A DNA stretch of 64,000 nt from Sphingobacterium thalpophilum (lineage in GTDB: Bacteria > Bacteroidota > Bacteroidia > Sphingobacteriales > Sphingobacteriaceae). Below the pieces are notes generated by a model that saw only the letters and a program-made list of their open reading frames with translations, was not told the DNA's origin and made no database searches. The DNA lies in contig NZ_LR590484.1 of the NCBI RefSeq assembly GCF_901482695.1, positions 1,860,001 to 1,924,000 on the forward strand, given 5' to 3'. Shown here piece by piece: positions 23,756-33,137 of this stretch (positions are counted from its first letter, which is position 1; each line of letters starts with the position of its first letter). The translations under genes and the position numbers were made by a program.

Positions 23756-25546
23756 ATGATAGATGCGATATTAAGTTTTATCCGATTCGTTTTCAAATAT
23801 AAGAACGGACTTGTAGACAAAATTATGTTTTATGTAAGCATGATGTGTGCTGCAATCGTTATTTTCAATGTAGGCTATGTAACCGATCCGGTTTTGGGCG
23901 AACTGTTGAGGAAGACGATCCATTATCTGTTCTATGTGCTTTTTTTGATGATCGCCTTACGGGAATCCTCTTCGATCTATGCGCTGAAAAAGATTGCGGT
24001 CGAACATTATTCGGGGTTGCTGATTCTTAGCTATTTTATTTTTATCTTAATTGCGCGTTTCGCCGGGCTGGAGTCTTTATCTGTTTTTTCCAGAGAACAG
24101 TGGATTTATTTGGGGATCTATATTATTTTTATTGCTGAACTCTCCAAAAGCACGCTTTTCTTTGATAATTTCTACTTTAATCCGACGATATTATTTGTTA
24201 TCAGTTTTCTTGTACTTATCCTGATCGGTACGGTATTACTCATGTTGCCCCGTACGACGCTGGAGGCACCCTTAAGTTTTGTCGATGCCCTGTTTATGGC
24301 CACGAGTGCGGTCTGTATTACCGGTCTTTCGGTAGCGGATATCTCCACCAACTTCAGCATGTTCGGGCAGACAGTCATCATTGTCCTGATACAGGTTGGG
24401 GGACTGGGAATCATGACATTCACGGGCTTTTTTGGTTATTTCTTTTCGGGCGGGTTTTCGTTTAAAAACCAGTTGATGTTTGGCGAGATATTGGGGGAGA
24501 ATAAGGTGGCTTCGGTTATCAAGACCTTATTGACCATGATCTTCATTACTCTATTATTTGAATTTCTGGGTGCAATACTGATCTTTAGCACATTGGATAG
24601 CGCCAATTTTCCGAACGTGGGCAGCATGGTTTTCTTTTCTATCTTCCACTCCATTTCTTCTTTCTGTAACGCCGGTTTCTCGATTTTGTCCGGGGGAATT
24701 ACAAATGAGGCCTATAAATTCAATTATCCCTTTCAGCTGGCACTCTCCGCTCTGTTTATTTTAGGGGGGCTGGGATTTGGAATCGTTCTGAATTTCTATA
24801 CCTATATAAAAGAGTCTATCTTACTTTGGTATCACCGCCTGATCACCAAGCGAAATTATAAGCATAAAGCATGGAATTTCAGTTTTAATTCAAAACTGGT
24901 GTTGCTGTGCAATGCGATTATTATCGTGGCGGCAACGCTGTTTTTCTATTTTTTGGAAAGGCAAAATACACTTTCGCTTGAAAAAGGTGCTGGTGGAGAA
25001 TGGGCGACTTCTTTCTTTATGGCTAATGCTGCCCGTTCTGCCGGCTATAATAGTATTGACCTGAGTTTTGTGGGCGCCCCGACCATATTTCTGATTATGG
25101 TGCTCATGTGGGTCGGTGCTTCGCCCGGTTCCACAGGTGGCGGAGTGAAGGTGACCACGGTGGCGCTCACGTTTATGAATATTATTTCTCTGGCAAAGGG
25201 GAAGGAGTATATTGAGATTTTCAAACGCCGAATCGCCGGTGAGTCTGTCAACAAAGCCTTTGCTATTATTTTATTGTCGCTATTTGTCGTAGGCATCAGC
25301 TTCTTTCTTCTTATATTTACGGATCCGGACAAAAGCATGAAAGACTTACTGTTCGAATCGCTATCGGCATATACGACCTGCGGATTGAGTCTCGGTGTCA
25401 CGCCCTCTTTAAGTATGGGCGGAAAACTGATTATTGTGGTGACGATGCTGGTGGGCCGTGTAGGTATGTTGACGTTATTGGTTGCTTTTATCAAAAACAC
25501 AACGAGAAGAAATATCATATTTCCGGAGGAAAAAATACTGTTTTGA
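23756..25546 (+). CDS. trkH: Potassium uptake protein, TrkH/KtrB family
   Basis: A 596-residue inner-membrane K+ channel/transporter subunit. Four repeats of membrane helix, pore loop and helix are present, with selectivity-filter-like segments ATSAVCITGLSVADIST, SFCNAGFSILSGG, NAARSAGYNSIDLS and SAYTTCGLSLGVTPS. About 130 extra N-terminal residues with four membrane segments precede the core, so it is longer than the usual 450-490. Downstream trkA (109 bp further) encodes the NAD-binding regulatory partner. It has its own promoter with a nearly leaderless start. The mode of energy coupling (proton or sodium) cannot be told from the sequence. Confidence 0.92.
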   Translation: MIDAILSFIRFVFKYKNGLVDKIMFYVSMMCAAIVIFNVGYVTDPVLGELLRKTIHYLFYVLFLMIALRESSSIYALKKIAVEHYSGLLILSYFIFILIARFAGLESLSVFSREQWIYLGIYIIFIAELSKSTLFFDNFYFNPTILFVISFLVLILIGTVLLMLPRTTLEAPLSFVDALFMATSAVCITGLSVADISTNFSMFGQTVIIVLIQVGGLGIMTFTGFFGYFFSGGFSFKNQLMFGEILGENKVASVIKTLLTMIFITLLFEFLGAILIFSTLDSANFPNVGSMVFFSIFHSISSFCNAGFSILSGGITNEAYKFNYPFQLALSALFILGGLGFGIVLNFYTYIKESILLWYHRLITKRNYKHKAWNFSFNSKLVLLCNAIIIVAATLFFYFLERQNTLSLEKGAGGEWATSFFMANAARSAGYNSIDLSFVGAPTIFLIMVLMWVGASPGSTGGGVKVTTVALTFMNIISLAKGKEYIEIFKRRIAGESVNKAFAIILLSLFVVGISFFLLIFTDPDKSMKDLLFESLSAYTTCGLSLGVTPSLSMGGKLIIVVTMLVGRVGMLTLLVAFIKNTTRRNIIFPEEKILF

Positions 25547-25619
25547 TCCGGGCATGACCAGGTTCTTGCTACGGAAGCAGTCCATTGGCGCATCAGGCTT
25601 TAGAAACAGGCTGTAGGAA

Positions 25620-25650
25620 CTTGTAAATACAGGAAATTTATCTTAGTTTG
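25620..25650 (+). promoter_or_regulatory. trkA promoter (-33 CTTG, -7 TTAGTTTG)
   Basis: CTTG at 25620-25623 and TTAGTTTG at 25643-25650 have centres 25 bp apart. The 17-bp sequence AAATTTATCTTAGTTTG is identical to that before trkH. The predicted start lies 1-2 nt before the ATG at 25655. Confidence 0.6.
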
Positions 25651-25654
25651 GGGT

Positions 25655-26341
25655 ATGAAGTATATTGTTTTAGGGTTGGGGCATTTCGGACGTTCATTGG
25701 GCGTTCATCTTACTGAGCTTGGTCATGAGGTGATTGGTGCAGACCGGAATTTAACCATCGTCGAGCAACTGAAGGACAGGATCACGCACACGGTATGCCT
25801 GGATACGACAGACCGGGAGGCGGTGTCTTCCTTGCCGCTGAAAGATGCCCATGCCGTCATCGTGGCGATCGGAGAAGATGAGGGTGCGTCGCTGATGACC
25901 GTAGCGCTCTTAAAGCAATTGAAAGTAAAGCGGATCATCGGCCGTATTGTATCTGATCTGCAGAAAACGGTCCTGGAAGCTATGGAGATCAACGAATATA
26001 TCATGCCGGAAGAAGAGGCTGCCGAGCGACTGGCCATGCGGCTTGACAATATCGATATTGTGGATTCTTTCAAGGTGTCGGACCGCTATTCTATTGTGGA
26101 GACAAAAGTGCCAGCCCGATATGTGGGCATGACGTTACGAGAGGCAAACCTGACCAACTTGTATAAAATCATCGTATTGACGACCGTCAAAATTACGGAA
26201 ACAAGAAAAGATGGTGTGACCAGAGAACAGAAAGAGGCTTCCGGTATTGCCACTTCCGAGACGGTGATGGAAGAGGGCGATATTTTGGTTGTGTTTGGAG
26301 AATTATCCAATATAAATAAACTAATTCAAAAAGGAGAGTAA
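25655..26341 (+). CDS. trkA: Potassium uptake regulatory subunit, TrkA/KtrA family
   Basis: A 228-residue cytosolic ring protein that binds nucleotides and gates the TrkH channel. The N-terminal RCK Rossmann domain shows VLGLGHFGRSLG (GxGxxG, residues 7-12) and an acidic strand end at GADRN. The C-terminal RCK_C domain begins at about residue 145 (VETKVPARYVGMTLREANL) and ends with EEGDILVVFGELSNI. It is one RCK_N plus one RCK_C, the KtrA size, rather than the duplicated E. coli TrkA. It ends 2 bp before the YbjQ gene, which is surely cotranscribed. Confidence 0.92.
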   Translation: MKYIVLGLGHFGRSLGVHLTELGHEVIGADRNLTIVEQLKDRITHTVCLDTTDREAVSSLPLKDAHAVIVAIGEDEGASLMTVALLKQLKVKRIIGRIVSDLQKTVLEAMEINEYIMPEEEAAERLAMRLDNIDIVDSFKVSDRYSIVETKVPARYVGMTLREANLTNLYKIIVLTTVKITETRKDGVTREQKEASGIATSETVMEEGDILVVFGELSNINKLIQKGE

Positions 26342-26343
26342 CT

Positions 26344-26661
26344 ATGTTATTGACTACAACAAGCAATATTGAAGGACATCAGATTGACCGTTATTTGGGC
26401 ATTGTTTCTTCGGAGGTTGTATTGGGCGCAAATGCCATCAAAGATATGATGGCTGGTTTCCGTGATTTTTTTGGTGGCAGGTCTAATTCTTACGAGCGGG
26501 CATTTCAGGATACGCGCGAAGCGGCCTTACGCGAGCTGGAAGATCGGGCCAGGGCATTGGGTGCCGATGCGGTCGTGGGCGTACGGCTGGACTTTCAAAC
26601 TGTAGGCACCGGAGGCATGATGATGGTGGGGGCAACCGGAACTGCTGTCAAAATGAAATAG
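26344..26661 (+). CDS. YbjQ/UPF0145 family protein
   Basis: A 105-residue protein of the YbjQ family, which forms small pentameric rings of unknown function, sometimes called heavy-metal-binding. The signature is complete: MLLTTTSNIEGHQIDRYLGI at the start, then GADAVVGVRLDFQTVG and the glycine-rich end MMMVGATGTAVKM. It follows trkA with a 2-bp gap, so the two are translated from one mRNA; any link to K+ uptake is inference from position. A hairpin at 26690-26717 follows. Confidence 0.88.
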   Translation: MLLTTTSNIEGHQIDRYLGIVSSEVVLGANAIKDMMAGFRDFFGGRSNSYERAFQDTREAALRELEDRARALGADAVVGVRLDFQTVGTGGMMMVGATGTAVKMK

Positions 26662-26689
26662 ACTACCCATGCATGCTGATTTTATCGGA

Positions 26690-26717
26690 CACTAAAAGCT
26701 GAACAGGGCTTTTAGTG
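26690..26717 (+). terminator. Hairpin after the trkA-ybjQ unit
   Basis: CACTAAAAGC (26690-26699) and GCTTTTAGTG (26708-26717) form a perfect 10-bp stem with an 8-nt loop, 28 bp after the YbjQ stop. No U-tract follows, so it may be a weak or factor-assisted terminator. Confidence 0.5.
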
Positions 26718-26752
26718 CCTGTGTATTGCCCTTGTATTTGGTCGCAATAATA

Positions 26753-26784
26753 ATTGTATATAAAAACAAATTTATCTAAGTTTG
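26753..26784 (+). promoter_or_regulatory. yfhO-like gene promoter (-33 ATTG, -7 TAAGTTTG)
   Basis: ATTG at 26753-26756 and TAAGTTTG at 26777-26784 have centres exactly 26 bp apart. The -7 is embedded in AAATTTATCTAAGTTTG, one base different from the trkH and trkA sites. The leader would be about 31 nt. Confidence 0.65.
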
Positions 26785-26818
26785 GCTTTTAAGACTTTTA
26801 AACAACCTAAGAGGATAA

Positions 26819-29296
26819 ATGAAAAATTGGTTTAAAGCAAATTCGGCGCATTTAATCGTTATTGCGATATTCATTGCGCTTGTATTTTTTTATTTCACGC
26901 CCGTTTGGCAAGGAAAGACATTGGCCCAATCGGATGTGGTACAGGCGCAGGCAGCACAGAAAGAGTTATTTGATTACAGGGCCAAGGATGGAACCGCACC
27001 TTTGTGGACAAACTCCATGTTTGGCGGTATGCCTACGTACCAGATCTGGCAGGCGAATGAAAATAACATTGGTACCTATGTGCTGAATGCGGTTAAATTT
27101 GTTTTCCCAAGTCCCATGGATACGGTATTGTTTTATTTATTGGGCGCTTATTTTCTGTTTAGTGTACTGCGTATTAAACCCTGGCTTGCCGCTGTGGGCG
27201 CCGTCGCCATAGCCTTTACTTCTTACAATTTTATTTATATTGAAGCAGGACATATTACCCGGGCAAACGCCATTGCGTTTATTCCGCCGGTGATTGCATC
27301 CGTGATCATGTGTTATCGGGGCAGCAAGCTGTGGGGGCCCGTACTCCTGGCCCTGCTTCTTTCGCTGGAGATTCGTGTGAATCACTTGCAGACAACTTAC
27401 TATCTGTTGATGGCCTTGATGTTATATGTCATATTCATCTTGGTTGATGCCATCAAACAAAAACAATTAAAGGCCTTTTTTATCAATTCCGGCAGGCAGG
27501 TTGTTGCGGTGGTTATCGCAGTGATGGTCAATGCTTCCATTTTGCTGCCAACTTGGGAGTATAGTAAATTGAGCACGCGCGGTCATGCAAACATCACAAA
27601 AGTGGATGATAAAAGTTCGGCAAAAAAAGGGTTGGACAAAGAATACGCCTATGATTGGAGCCAGGGGATCGGAGAGTCTGTAACTTTTTTGATTCCCAAT
27701 GCCTACGGTGGATCTACCGGCGGGCAGCTGGATGAAAAATCGCATGTTGCCAAGTTTTTCATGGACAAAGGCGCATCTGCTGTACAAGCAGGACAAATTG
27801 CCGAAGGGATGCCGACGTACTGGGGAGATAAGCGTTTTACCTCAGGGCCCTGGTATTTCGGTGCCGGTGTTTTCTTTCTTTTTGTACTGGGGCTGGTGAT
27901 CGTCAAAAACCGTTTGAAATGGTGGATATTGACGACAACCATACTGGCCTTGCTTTTATCGTTCGGTAAGAATTTTACGCTGGTTTCAGACCTGTTTTTC
28001 GACTACTTTCCCATGTATAATAAGTTTAGGGCTGTCGAATCGATTTTGGTGCTTGTGTCCATCACCGTCCCGCTTATGGCGATATTGACGGTAAATGAAC
28101 TGCTGACGCGCGCAAAGGAAATTCCTAACCTGGACAAGAAAGTGCTGTATACTTTTGTTGGTGTCGGTGGATTTTGTCTTTTGGTGGGGCTGATGCCGGA
28201 TCTTTTCTTGAATTTTAGAAATGCCGAACATAATAGTTTAATTGAGACGTTTTCCCAGCAGATCGGCGACAAAGCAACGGCGAGCGAACTGGCTAACCAG
28301 CTGGTTCTGGACCGAAAGGATATTGCCAGTAAAGATGCTTACCGTTCGTTTGTCCTCATTTTGCTAACCTTTGGATTGATCTGGTTTTATCTGAAGAAAA
28401 AGCTGAGTGAAGGCGTGTTGTTTGGAAGCTTGCTCGTCTTGTTCTTATTTGATCTCTGGGGTGTTGATAAGCGCTTTTTAAATGATCGTTCGTTTAGCGA
28501 AAAGGGAGCGGTAGCACAGCAGGCCTTTCAGCAGCGCGAGGTAGATCAGCTGATCTTAATGGATAAAGACCTGAGCTACCGGGTACTGGATCTCACAACA
28601 GATCCCTTTTCGGATGCGCGTCCTTCGTACTTCCATAAATCATTGGGCGGCTATCATGCAGCAAAATTGATGCGTTTTCAGGAAGTTCTCGAGAATCAGT
28701 TTAATGGTGCGCTTAACGAGGATGTGCTGGATATGTTCAATGTCCGCTATTTGATCACGACGGATCCGCAGAGTCAATCACAGCGTATTATCAGAAGAAG
28801 CACGGCAGCGGGTAACGCCTGGTTTGTCGATAAGATAACCTTTGTGAAGGGCAATGCGGAGGAGATGCAGGCAATCAGTTCCTTTGATCCGCATAAAGAG
28901 GCTTTCGTAAATCAGCAGTATCAAAATGAAATCAAAGCAAAAACATCCAGCGCATCTACGACAGGAGAGATTAAGCTGACCTCTTATCATCCGGACAAAA
29001 TGCAGTATGAATACACGGCATCCAATGATGTCTTTGCGGTGTTCTCGGAGATCTTCTATGACAAAGGCTGGAAAGCATATGTTGATGGAAAGGAGACACC
29101 AATAATCCGTGCTGATTATCTATTAAGAGCGCTGCAATTGCCAGCGGGATCCCATAAGATTGAATTTATATTTGATCCTCAATCGCATAAAGTAGGAAAT
29201 TTACTGACGTTGATTTCTTCGATCATACTTGGTCTGGGGATGGCTGCTGCCATATATTTCTCGTTAAAAGGGTATAAAAACGAAACAGCCGCATAG
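26819..29296 (+). CDS. YfhO-family multi-pass membrane protein
   Basis: An 825-residue inner-membrane protein with about 13 hydrophobic segments, the last at the extreme C-terminus. It fits the YfhO family (GT-C-like glycosyltransferase fold), shown by the N-terminal YFTPVWQGKTLAQSDVVQAQ region, LWTNSMFGGMPTYQ, and the periplasmic C-terminal domain with SYHPDKMQYEYTASNDVFAV and YDKGWKAYVDGKETPI. In Bacillus a YfhO protein takes part in cell-wall polymer glycosylation; the substrate in Bacteroidota is not known. It is a single-gene unit. The stem of the terminator at 29278-29311 overlaps its stop codon. Confidence 0.88.
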   Translation: MKNWFKANSAHLIVIAIFIALVFFYFTPVWQGKTLAQSDVVQAQAAQKELFDYRAKDGTAPLWTNSMFGGMPTYQIWQANENNIGTYVLNAVKFVFPSPMDTVLFYLLGAYFLFSVLRIKPWLAAVGAVAIAFTSYNFIYIEAGHITRANAIAFIPPVIASVIMCYRGSKLWGPVLLALLLSLEIRVNHLQTTYYLLMALMLYVIFILVDAIKQKQLKAFFINSGRQVVAVVIAVMVNASILLPTWEYSKLSTRGHANITKVDDKSSAKKGLDKEYAYDWSQGIGESVTFLIPNAYGGSTGGQLDEKSHVAKFFMDKGASAVQAGQIAEGMPTYWGDKRFTSGPWYFGAGVFFLFVLGLVIVKNRLKWWILTTTILALLLSFGKNFTLVSDLFFDYFPMYNKFRAVESILVLVSITVPLMAILTVNELLTRAKEIPNLDKKVLYTFVGVGGFCLLVGLMPDLFLNFRNAEHNSLIETFSQQIGDKATASELANQLVLDRKDIASKDAYRSFVLILLTFGLIWFYLKKKLSEGVLFGSLLVLFLFDLWGVDKRFLNDRSFSEKGAVAQQAFQQREVDQLILMDKDLSYRVLDLTTDPFSDARPSYFHKSLGGYHAAKLMRFQEVLENQFNGALNEDVLDMFNVRYLITTDPQSQSQRIIRRSTAAGNAWFVDKITFVKGNAEEMQAISSFDPHKEAFVNQQYQNEIKAKTSSASTTGEIKLTSYHPDKMQYEYTASNDVFAVFSEIFYDKGWKAYVDGKETPIIRADYLLRALQLPAGSHKIEFIFDPQSHKVGNLLTLISSIILGLGMAAAIYFSLKGYKNETAA

Positions 29297-29311
29297 GCAG
29301 CTGTTTCGTTT
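29278..29311. terminator. Bidirectional terminator between the YfhO gene and rnhB
   Basis: AAACGAAACAGC (29278-29289) pairs with GCTGTTTCGTTT (29300-29311), a 12-bp stem with a 10-nt loop. It overlaps the YfhO stop codon. A U-rich tail is best on the minus strand (serving rnhB), with a weaker T-run on plus, fitting its place between convergent genes. Confidence 0.75.
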
Positions 29312-29328
29312 CAAAAATACATCAAGCT

Positions 29329-29925
29329 TTAGAATAATTTGAGCTGTGGATCAGTTATTCTAAAGCTTTTTCTATGGTGGGGTGTCGTTCCATAGGCCAG
29401 CACAGCAGACCGATGTTTCACCGTAGGATAGCCCTTGTTGTTCATCCAGTCGTAGTCCGGAAAATCAGCCGCTATGGTATCCATATATTCGTCGCGGTAG
29501 GTTTTGGCCAAAATAGAGGCTGCTGCGATTGAAAGATATTTTCCATCTCCCTTTACTACACAGGTATAAGGCACTTTCTGGTATGGAATGAACCTATTGC
29601 CATCTACAATGATATATTCGGCTTTGATGTGCAGCATATCCAGGGCCTTATGCATGGCGAGATAACTTGCATTGTGAATATTGATCCGGTCAATCTCTTC
29701 GGCAGACACGCTGGCAACGGCATAAGCAAGAGCTTCCTGCTCAATAATGGGACGCAATTCCATCCGTTGTTTTTCGCTTAATTTTTTGGAATCGTTTAAG
29801 CGTTTGTGATGATAACCGGGTGGAAAAATTACCGCCGCGGCAAACACCGGACCAGCGAGACAACCTCTACCAGCCTCATCACATCCAGCTTCAATCCATT
29901 GTTCCTGATAGTATGATAGTAGCAT
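29329..29925 (-). CDS. rnhB: Ribonuclease HII
   Basis: A 198-residue RNase HII that cuts RNA in RNA-DNA hybrids and removes single misincorporated ribonucleotides. The active-site motif AGCDEAGRG gives Asp16 and Glu17; the other carboxylates lie in IIVDGNRFIP and in AASILAKTYRDEYM. The frame opens at 29976, but the ATG at 29925 (MLLSYYQEQWIEAGCDEAG) gives the typical N-terminus. A TACTTTCG -7-like site at 29946-29953 also favours it. It is convergent with the YfhO gene and shares a bidirectional terminator. Confidence 0.94.
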   Translation of the reverse strand: MLLSYYQEQWIEAGCDEAGRGCLAGPVFAAAVIFPPGYHHKRLNDSKKLSEKQRMELRPIIEQEALAYAVASVSAEEIDRINIHNASYLAMHKALDMLHIKAEYIIVDGNRFIPYQKVPYTCVVKGDGKYLSIAAASILAKTYRDEYMDTIAADFPDYDWMNNKGYPTVKHRSAVLAYGTTPHHRKSFRITDPQLKLF

Positions 29926-30110
29926 CTTATTCTTCGGTAACCGAACGAAAGTACGAATAATTTTAGAGTTATCCATTGTAACTTCTGTGTGAATAATGGC
30001 CTTTTACATTAATTAACACTAATAATATCTTCTTTTGTAAAGATTTTGAGTAGCCTATGGGCCGCTTTAGATCAAGGATTGGTCAATTATAGAGATATAA
30101 AATAGATGTT

Positions 30111-32948
30111 ATGAGAGGCTATGTGCTTTTTTTATTGAGTATGCTAACGGCATGGACAGTTTACGGCCAGACCAGAAGCGTACAGGGAATGCTAAAAGAT
30201 GACAAAAACAGGATGGTGGCGGGAGCGACCGTCACGTTAACTTCGCGGTTGGATTCGATGTCTACTGGATCGAGTATGGCCGGGATTTTTACATTTGACA
30301 AAATTAAAGCGGATACATTTAAAATTACAGTTTCCAACTTAGGTTTTGAGCGCTTTGAACAAGAGTTTCACTTCCCGCAAGGGCAGCAGAAATACGTTAT
30401 TCCGAGTTTGACCCTGCAGCAGAATTCACAGATGCTCGAAGAAGTCGTTGTGGACGGTGTTCCGACGGTGGTCGTTAAGAGTGATACGCTGGAGTATACG
30501 ATGAAAGACCTGAAATTGCGGGAAGGATCGGTCGCTGAGGATGCACTTAAAAAGCTGCAGGGTGTAGAGGTAGACAAAGATGGAAACGTCACGGCTCAAG
30601 GTGAATCTGTCAAACGGGTGCGTATCAATGGGAAGGACTTTTTCCTAGGTGATCTAAAAACGGCGACACAGAATCTGCCGGCCAACATCATCCAAAAAAT
30701 GCAGATTATCGACGATTATGGTGAGATGGCCAATATTACGGGTAATAAAAATGGCGAGTCTGAAAAGGTGTTGAATATTCAAATTGATCCTAAATATAAT
30801 CAGGGACATATGACCACACTCCGGGCAGGTTATGGTACGGAAGACCGTTATCAGGCTACAGGTATGTGGATGGGTATGCGTGAGGGCGAGCAGCTTTCCG
30901 TGCTCGGGAATCTAAACAACACCAACGCGCCCCTGTTTGATTTCAATACAACAGGTGGTGGTGCCCGGAGAGGGCAGGGCGGCGGCGGCCGTCGTGGTGG
31001 CGGTATGTTTGGTGGTTCGGACGGCCTTACAAAAATTGGCTCGATAGGCCTTAATTTCCGAAAGGATTTTAACGATAAATTGACGGCTTATGGTAGTTAT
31101 AGTTATAGTCATACGGATAATACGACATTGTCGGAAAGGATCCAGGAGAACACATTGCCTAGTATCATGCAGACCGACAGTATTTCTAACAGGAACAATA
31201 CTGTCGGTGGGAGCCATCGTTTTGAGGCTAATGTGGAATGGAAACCGTCAGATAAAGACTATATTAAGATCTCTCCCCAGTTTGGGTTTGATAAAAGCGA
31301 CGCAACAACATTTTCCGAATCAACCACCTACCGTAGTGGAGCTTTAAATAACACGCAGACACAGGACATATTGGCCAATTCGACGGCACCCCGCTTTGGC
31401 ATCAGTGGTCTGTACAACCGTAAGCTCAATGACAAAGGTCGAAATGTATTTGTCAACATGAATTACAATAATGCGGAGACAAAGAAAGACCAAGACGCCA
31501 TATTGGACCGTTTGTTGGCTGATCCAAATAACGCAGGTGTGTCTCTAACTAAGATTTATGAAAAGACGATCTTAGAAGCAAAGAATAAAAGCTGGAATGC
31601 TGGCGCTTCGCTGAACTATACGGAGCCGCTCTCTGAGAAGGGGCGACTGGAGTTTACTTATGACTTTAATAAGAATAAGTATGATAACTCGAATAAGCAG
31701 ACGGGGTATGACGCAAACGGGAATTTGATCGCTGAGGACCCTAAATTGAATTTTGACTATAATTATGATTATTCTTTTGCTACCCATAAAGTAGGCGCTA
31801 ATTACCTGTATAATGGGGATAAAATTACTTATTCTATCGGAGCGGCGGCACAGCCTTCGCAATTGCGGGGGGATGCGATCAGTTCGGGATTGGTGGTGCC
31901 GATACACCGGAACAACATGAACTGGATGCCGATTGCGCGATTTGAGTACAAATTTTCGCGCCAATCGAATTTATCGGTCAATTATTCCGGTACACCCAAC
32001 GAGCCTTCAGTGACCCAGATTTTGCCGTTTGACATGAGTACAAACCGTACAAGCATAGTGATCGGTAATGCCAATCTAAACCCCGAATTTAGTCATCAGC
32101 TGAATGTTCGGTTCCGTAAAAACGATTTTCAGAAGGGGAACAACTTTTTTGCTTTTGTCAATGCAGGTCTGACCAATAACAAGATTGTGAGCCTGAGTAA
32201 AAGTTATTTGGATGATTTGATGGATTATCAGACTGGAAAAACGAATAGAACGTTGGTTTCCGAAACACGGTATCTCAATGAAACCGGCGATAAACCTTTT
32301 AATGTCAGCTCCTTTTACCATTACGGCAAATCACTAAAAGAAAAAACCTATAACATTATGCTAATGGGCGGAATCTCCTACAATAAAAATATTGGTTACG
32401 TTTCAACAGAGAAGGATGACAATATGGGACAAAAGAACGTCGCCCGAAACATTGTGTTTAATCAGGGTTTGATGTTTAGATATAATCCTTCGGAAAATCT
32501 GGAGATAAATCCCGGTGTACGTTATCAGTATAATCACACGGAAAACTCCCTGACAAATCGTACCACCAATGTTTCTTCCTGGACACCGACCTTGATCGGT
32601 TCAGTAAATATCACCCCAACAACAATTTTTGGAGCAGATCTTTCGAAGCAATTCAATAATGGATATGGTGCAGGGATCAATGCCAACCCATTTGTTATCA
32701 ACTCTTACATTGAGCAGAAGTTCTTAAAAGAACGTCGTGGTACGATACGTCTCCAGGCATTTGACCTGCTGAATCAGCAAACCAACGTTTCGCGGACAGT
32801 CAGTGAGTCTATGATCACAGATAGCCGCACCAACCGTCTTGGGCGCTACTTTATGTTGTTGTTCACCTATAAATTCCAAAAATTTGCCATGGGCAATCCT
32901 CAGGGTGAAGATCGGTTCCCCGGTGGTATGAGGCGGCCACGGATGTAA
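30111..32948 (+). CDS. Outer-membrane beta-barrel protein with carboxypeptidase-like N-domain
   Basis: A 945-residue outer-membrane protein of the TonB-receptor-like 'outer membrane beta-barrel' group. It has a signal peptide (MRGYVLFLLSMLTAWTVYG-Q), then a carboxypeptidase-regulatory-like domain (about 20-110, QGMLKDDKNRMVAGATVTL), a plug-like region (about 125-230, LKKLQGVEVDKDGNVTAQG) and a long barrel with alternating aromatic strands. An Arg/Gly-rich stretch (GGGARRGQGGGGRRGGG, about residues 281-297) breaks the barrel, probably an extracellular loop. No SusD-like partner gene lies nearby, so it is not a classic Sus pair. The substrate is unknown. A strong terminator follows. Confidence 0.85.
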   Translation: MRGYVLFLLSMLTAWTVYGQTRSVQGMLKDDKNRMVAGATVTLTSRLDSMSTGSSMAGIFTFDKIKADTFKITVSNLGFERFEQEFHFPQGQQKYVIPSLTLQQNSQMLEEVVVDGVPTVVVKSDTLEYTMKDLKLREGSVAEDALKKLQGVEVDKDGNVTAQGESVKRVRINGKDFFLGDLKTATQNLPANIIQKMQIIDDYGEMANITGNKNGESEKVLNIQIDPKYNQGHMTTLRAGYGTEDRYQATGMWMGMREGEQLSVLGNLNNTNAPLFDFNTTGGGARRGQGGGGRRGGGMFGGSDGLTKIGSIGLNFRKDFNDKLTAYGSYSYSHTDNTTLSERIQENTLPSIMQTDSISNRNNTVGGSHRFEANVEWKPSDKDYIKISPQFGFDKSDATTFSESTTYRSGALNNTQTQDILANSTAPRFGISGLYNRKLNDKGRNVFVNMNYNNAETKKDQDAILDRLLADPNNAGVSLTKIYEKTILEAKNKSWNAGASLNYTEPLSEKGRLEFTYDFNKNKYDNSNKQTGYDANGNLIAEDPKLNFDYNYDYSFATHKVGANYLYNGDKITYSIGAAAQPSQLRGDAISSGLVVPIHRNNMNWMPIARFEYKFSRQSNLSVNYSGTPNEPSVTQILPFDMSTNRTSIVIGNANLNPEFSHQLNVRFRKNDFQKGNNFFAFVNAGLTNNKIVSLSKSYLDDLMDYQTGKTNRTLVSETRYLNETGDKPFNVSSFYHYGKSLKEKTYNIMLMGGISYNKNIGYVSTEKDDNMGQKNVARNIVFNQGLMFRYNPSENLEINPGVRYQYNHTENSLTNRTTNVSSWTPTLIGSVNITPTTIFGADLSKQFNNGYGAGINANPFVINSYIEQKFLKERRGTIRLQAFDLLNQQTNVSRTVSESMITDSRTNRLGRYFMLLFTYKFQKFAMGNPQGEDRFPGGMRRPRM

Positions 32949-32968
32949 AGAGGCTAAATAATCATTAA

Positions 32969-33004
32969 AAAACGGTCATAGTGATTTCGCTATGACCGTT
33001 TTGC
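32969..33004 (+). terminator. Intrinsic terminator after the beta-barrel gene
   Basis: The arms 32969-32983 and 32988-33002 form a 15-bp stem (AAAACGGTCATAGTG, one G-U pair) with a 4-nt loop ATTT. A T-rich tail follows (TTTTGCATTTT). It lies 20 bp after the stop. Confidence 0.9.
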
Positions 33005-33112
33005 ATTTTAAAAACCTTAGTTTTGCATGATATGTGCTCAGGGGGGTAGGATTGGGAGACCCGGGACAGACGATCCTGGCTGCGATGTGGGGTACCGCTC
33101 AACACAATATAT

Positions 33113-33120
33113 TATCTTTA
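33113..33120 (+). promoter_or_regulatory. Candidate -7 element of the M16 protease gene
   Basis: TATCTTTA differs from TAnnTTTG only in the last base and predicts a leader of about 14 nt before the ATG at 33138. A second match, TAGTTTTG, lies at 33018-33025. No clear -33 was seen for either. Confidence 0.35.
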
Positions 33121-33137
33121 GACAATTTACAGATTGC

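Noticed and set aside
33027..33137. Longer start of the M16 protease at the ATG at 33027
   Set aside because: The 37 added residues do not resemble the family, and the ATG at 33138 begins with the conserved first strand. A TAGTTTTG at 33018-33025 keeps the possibility slightly open.
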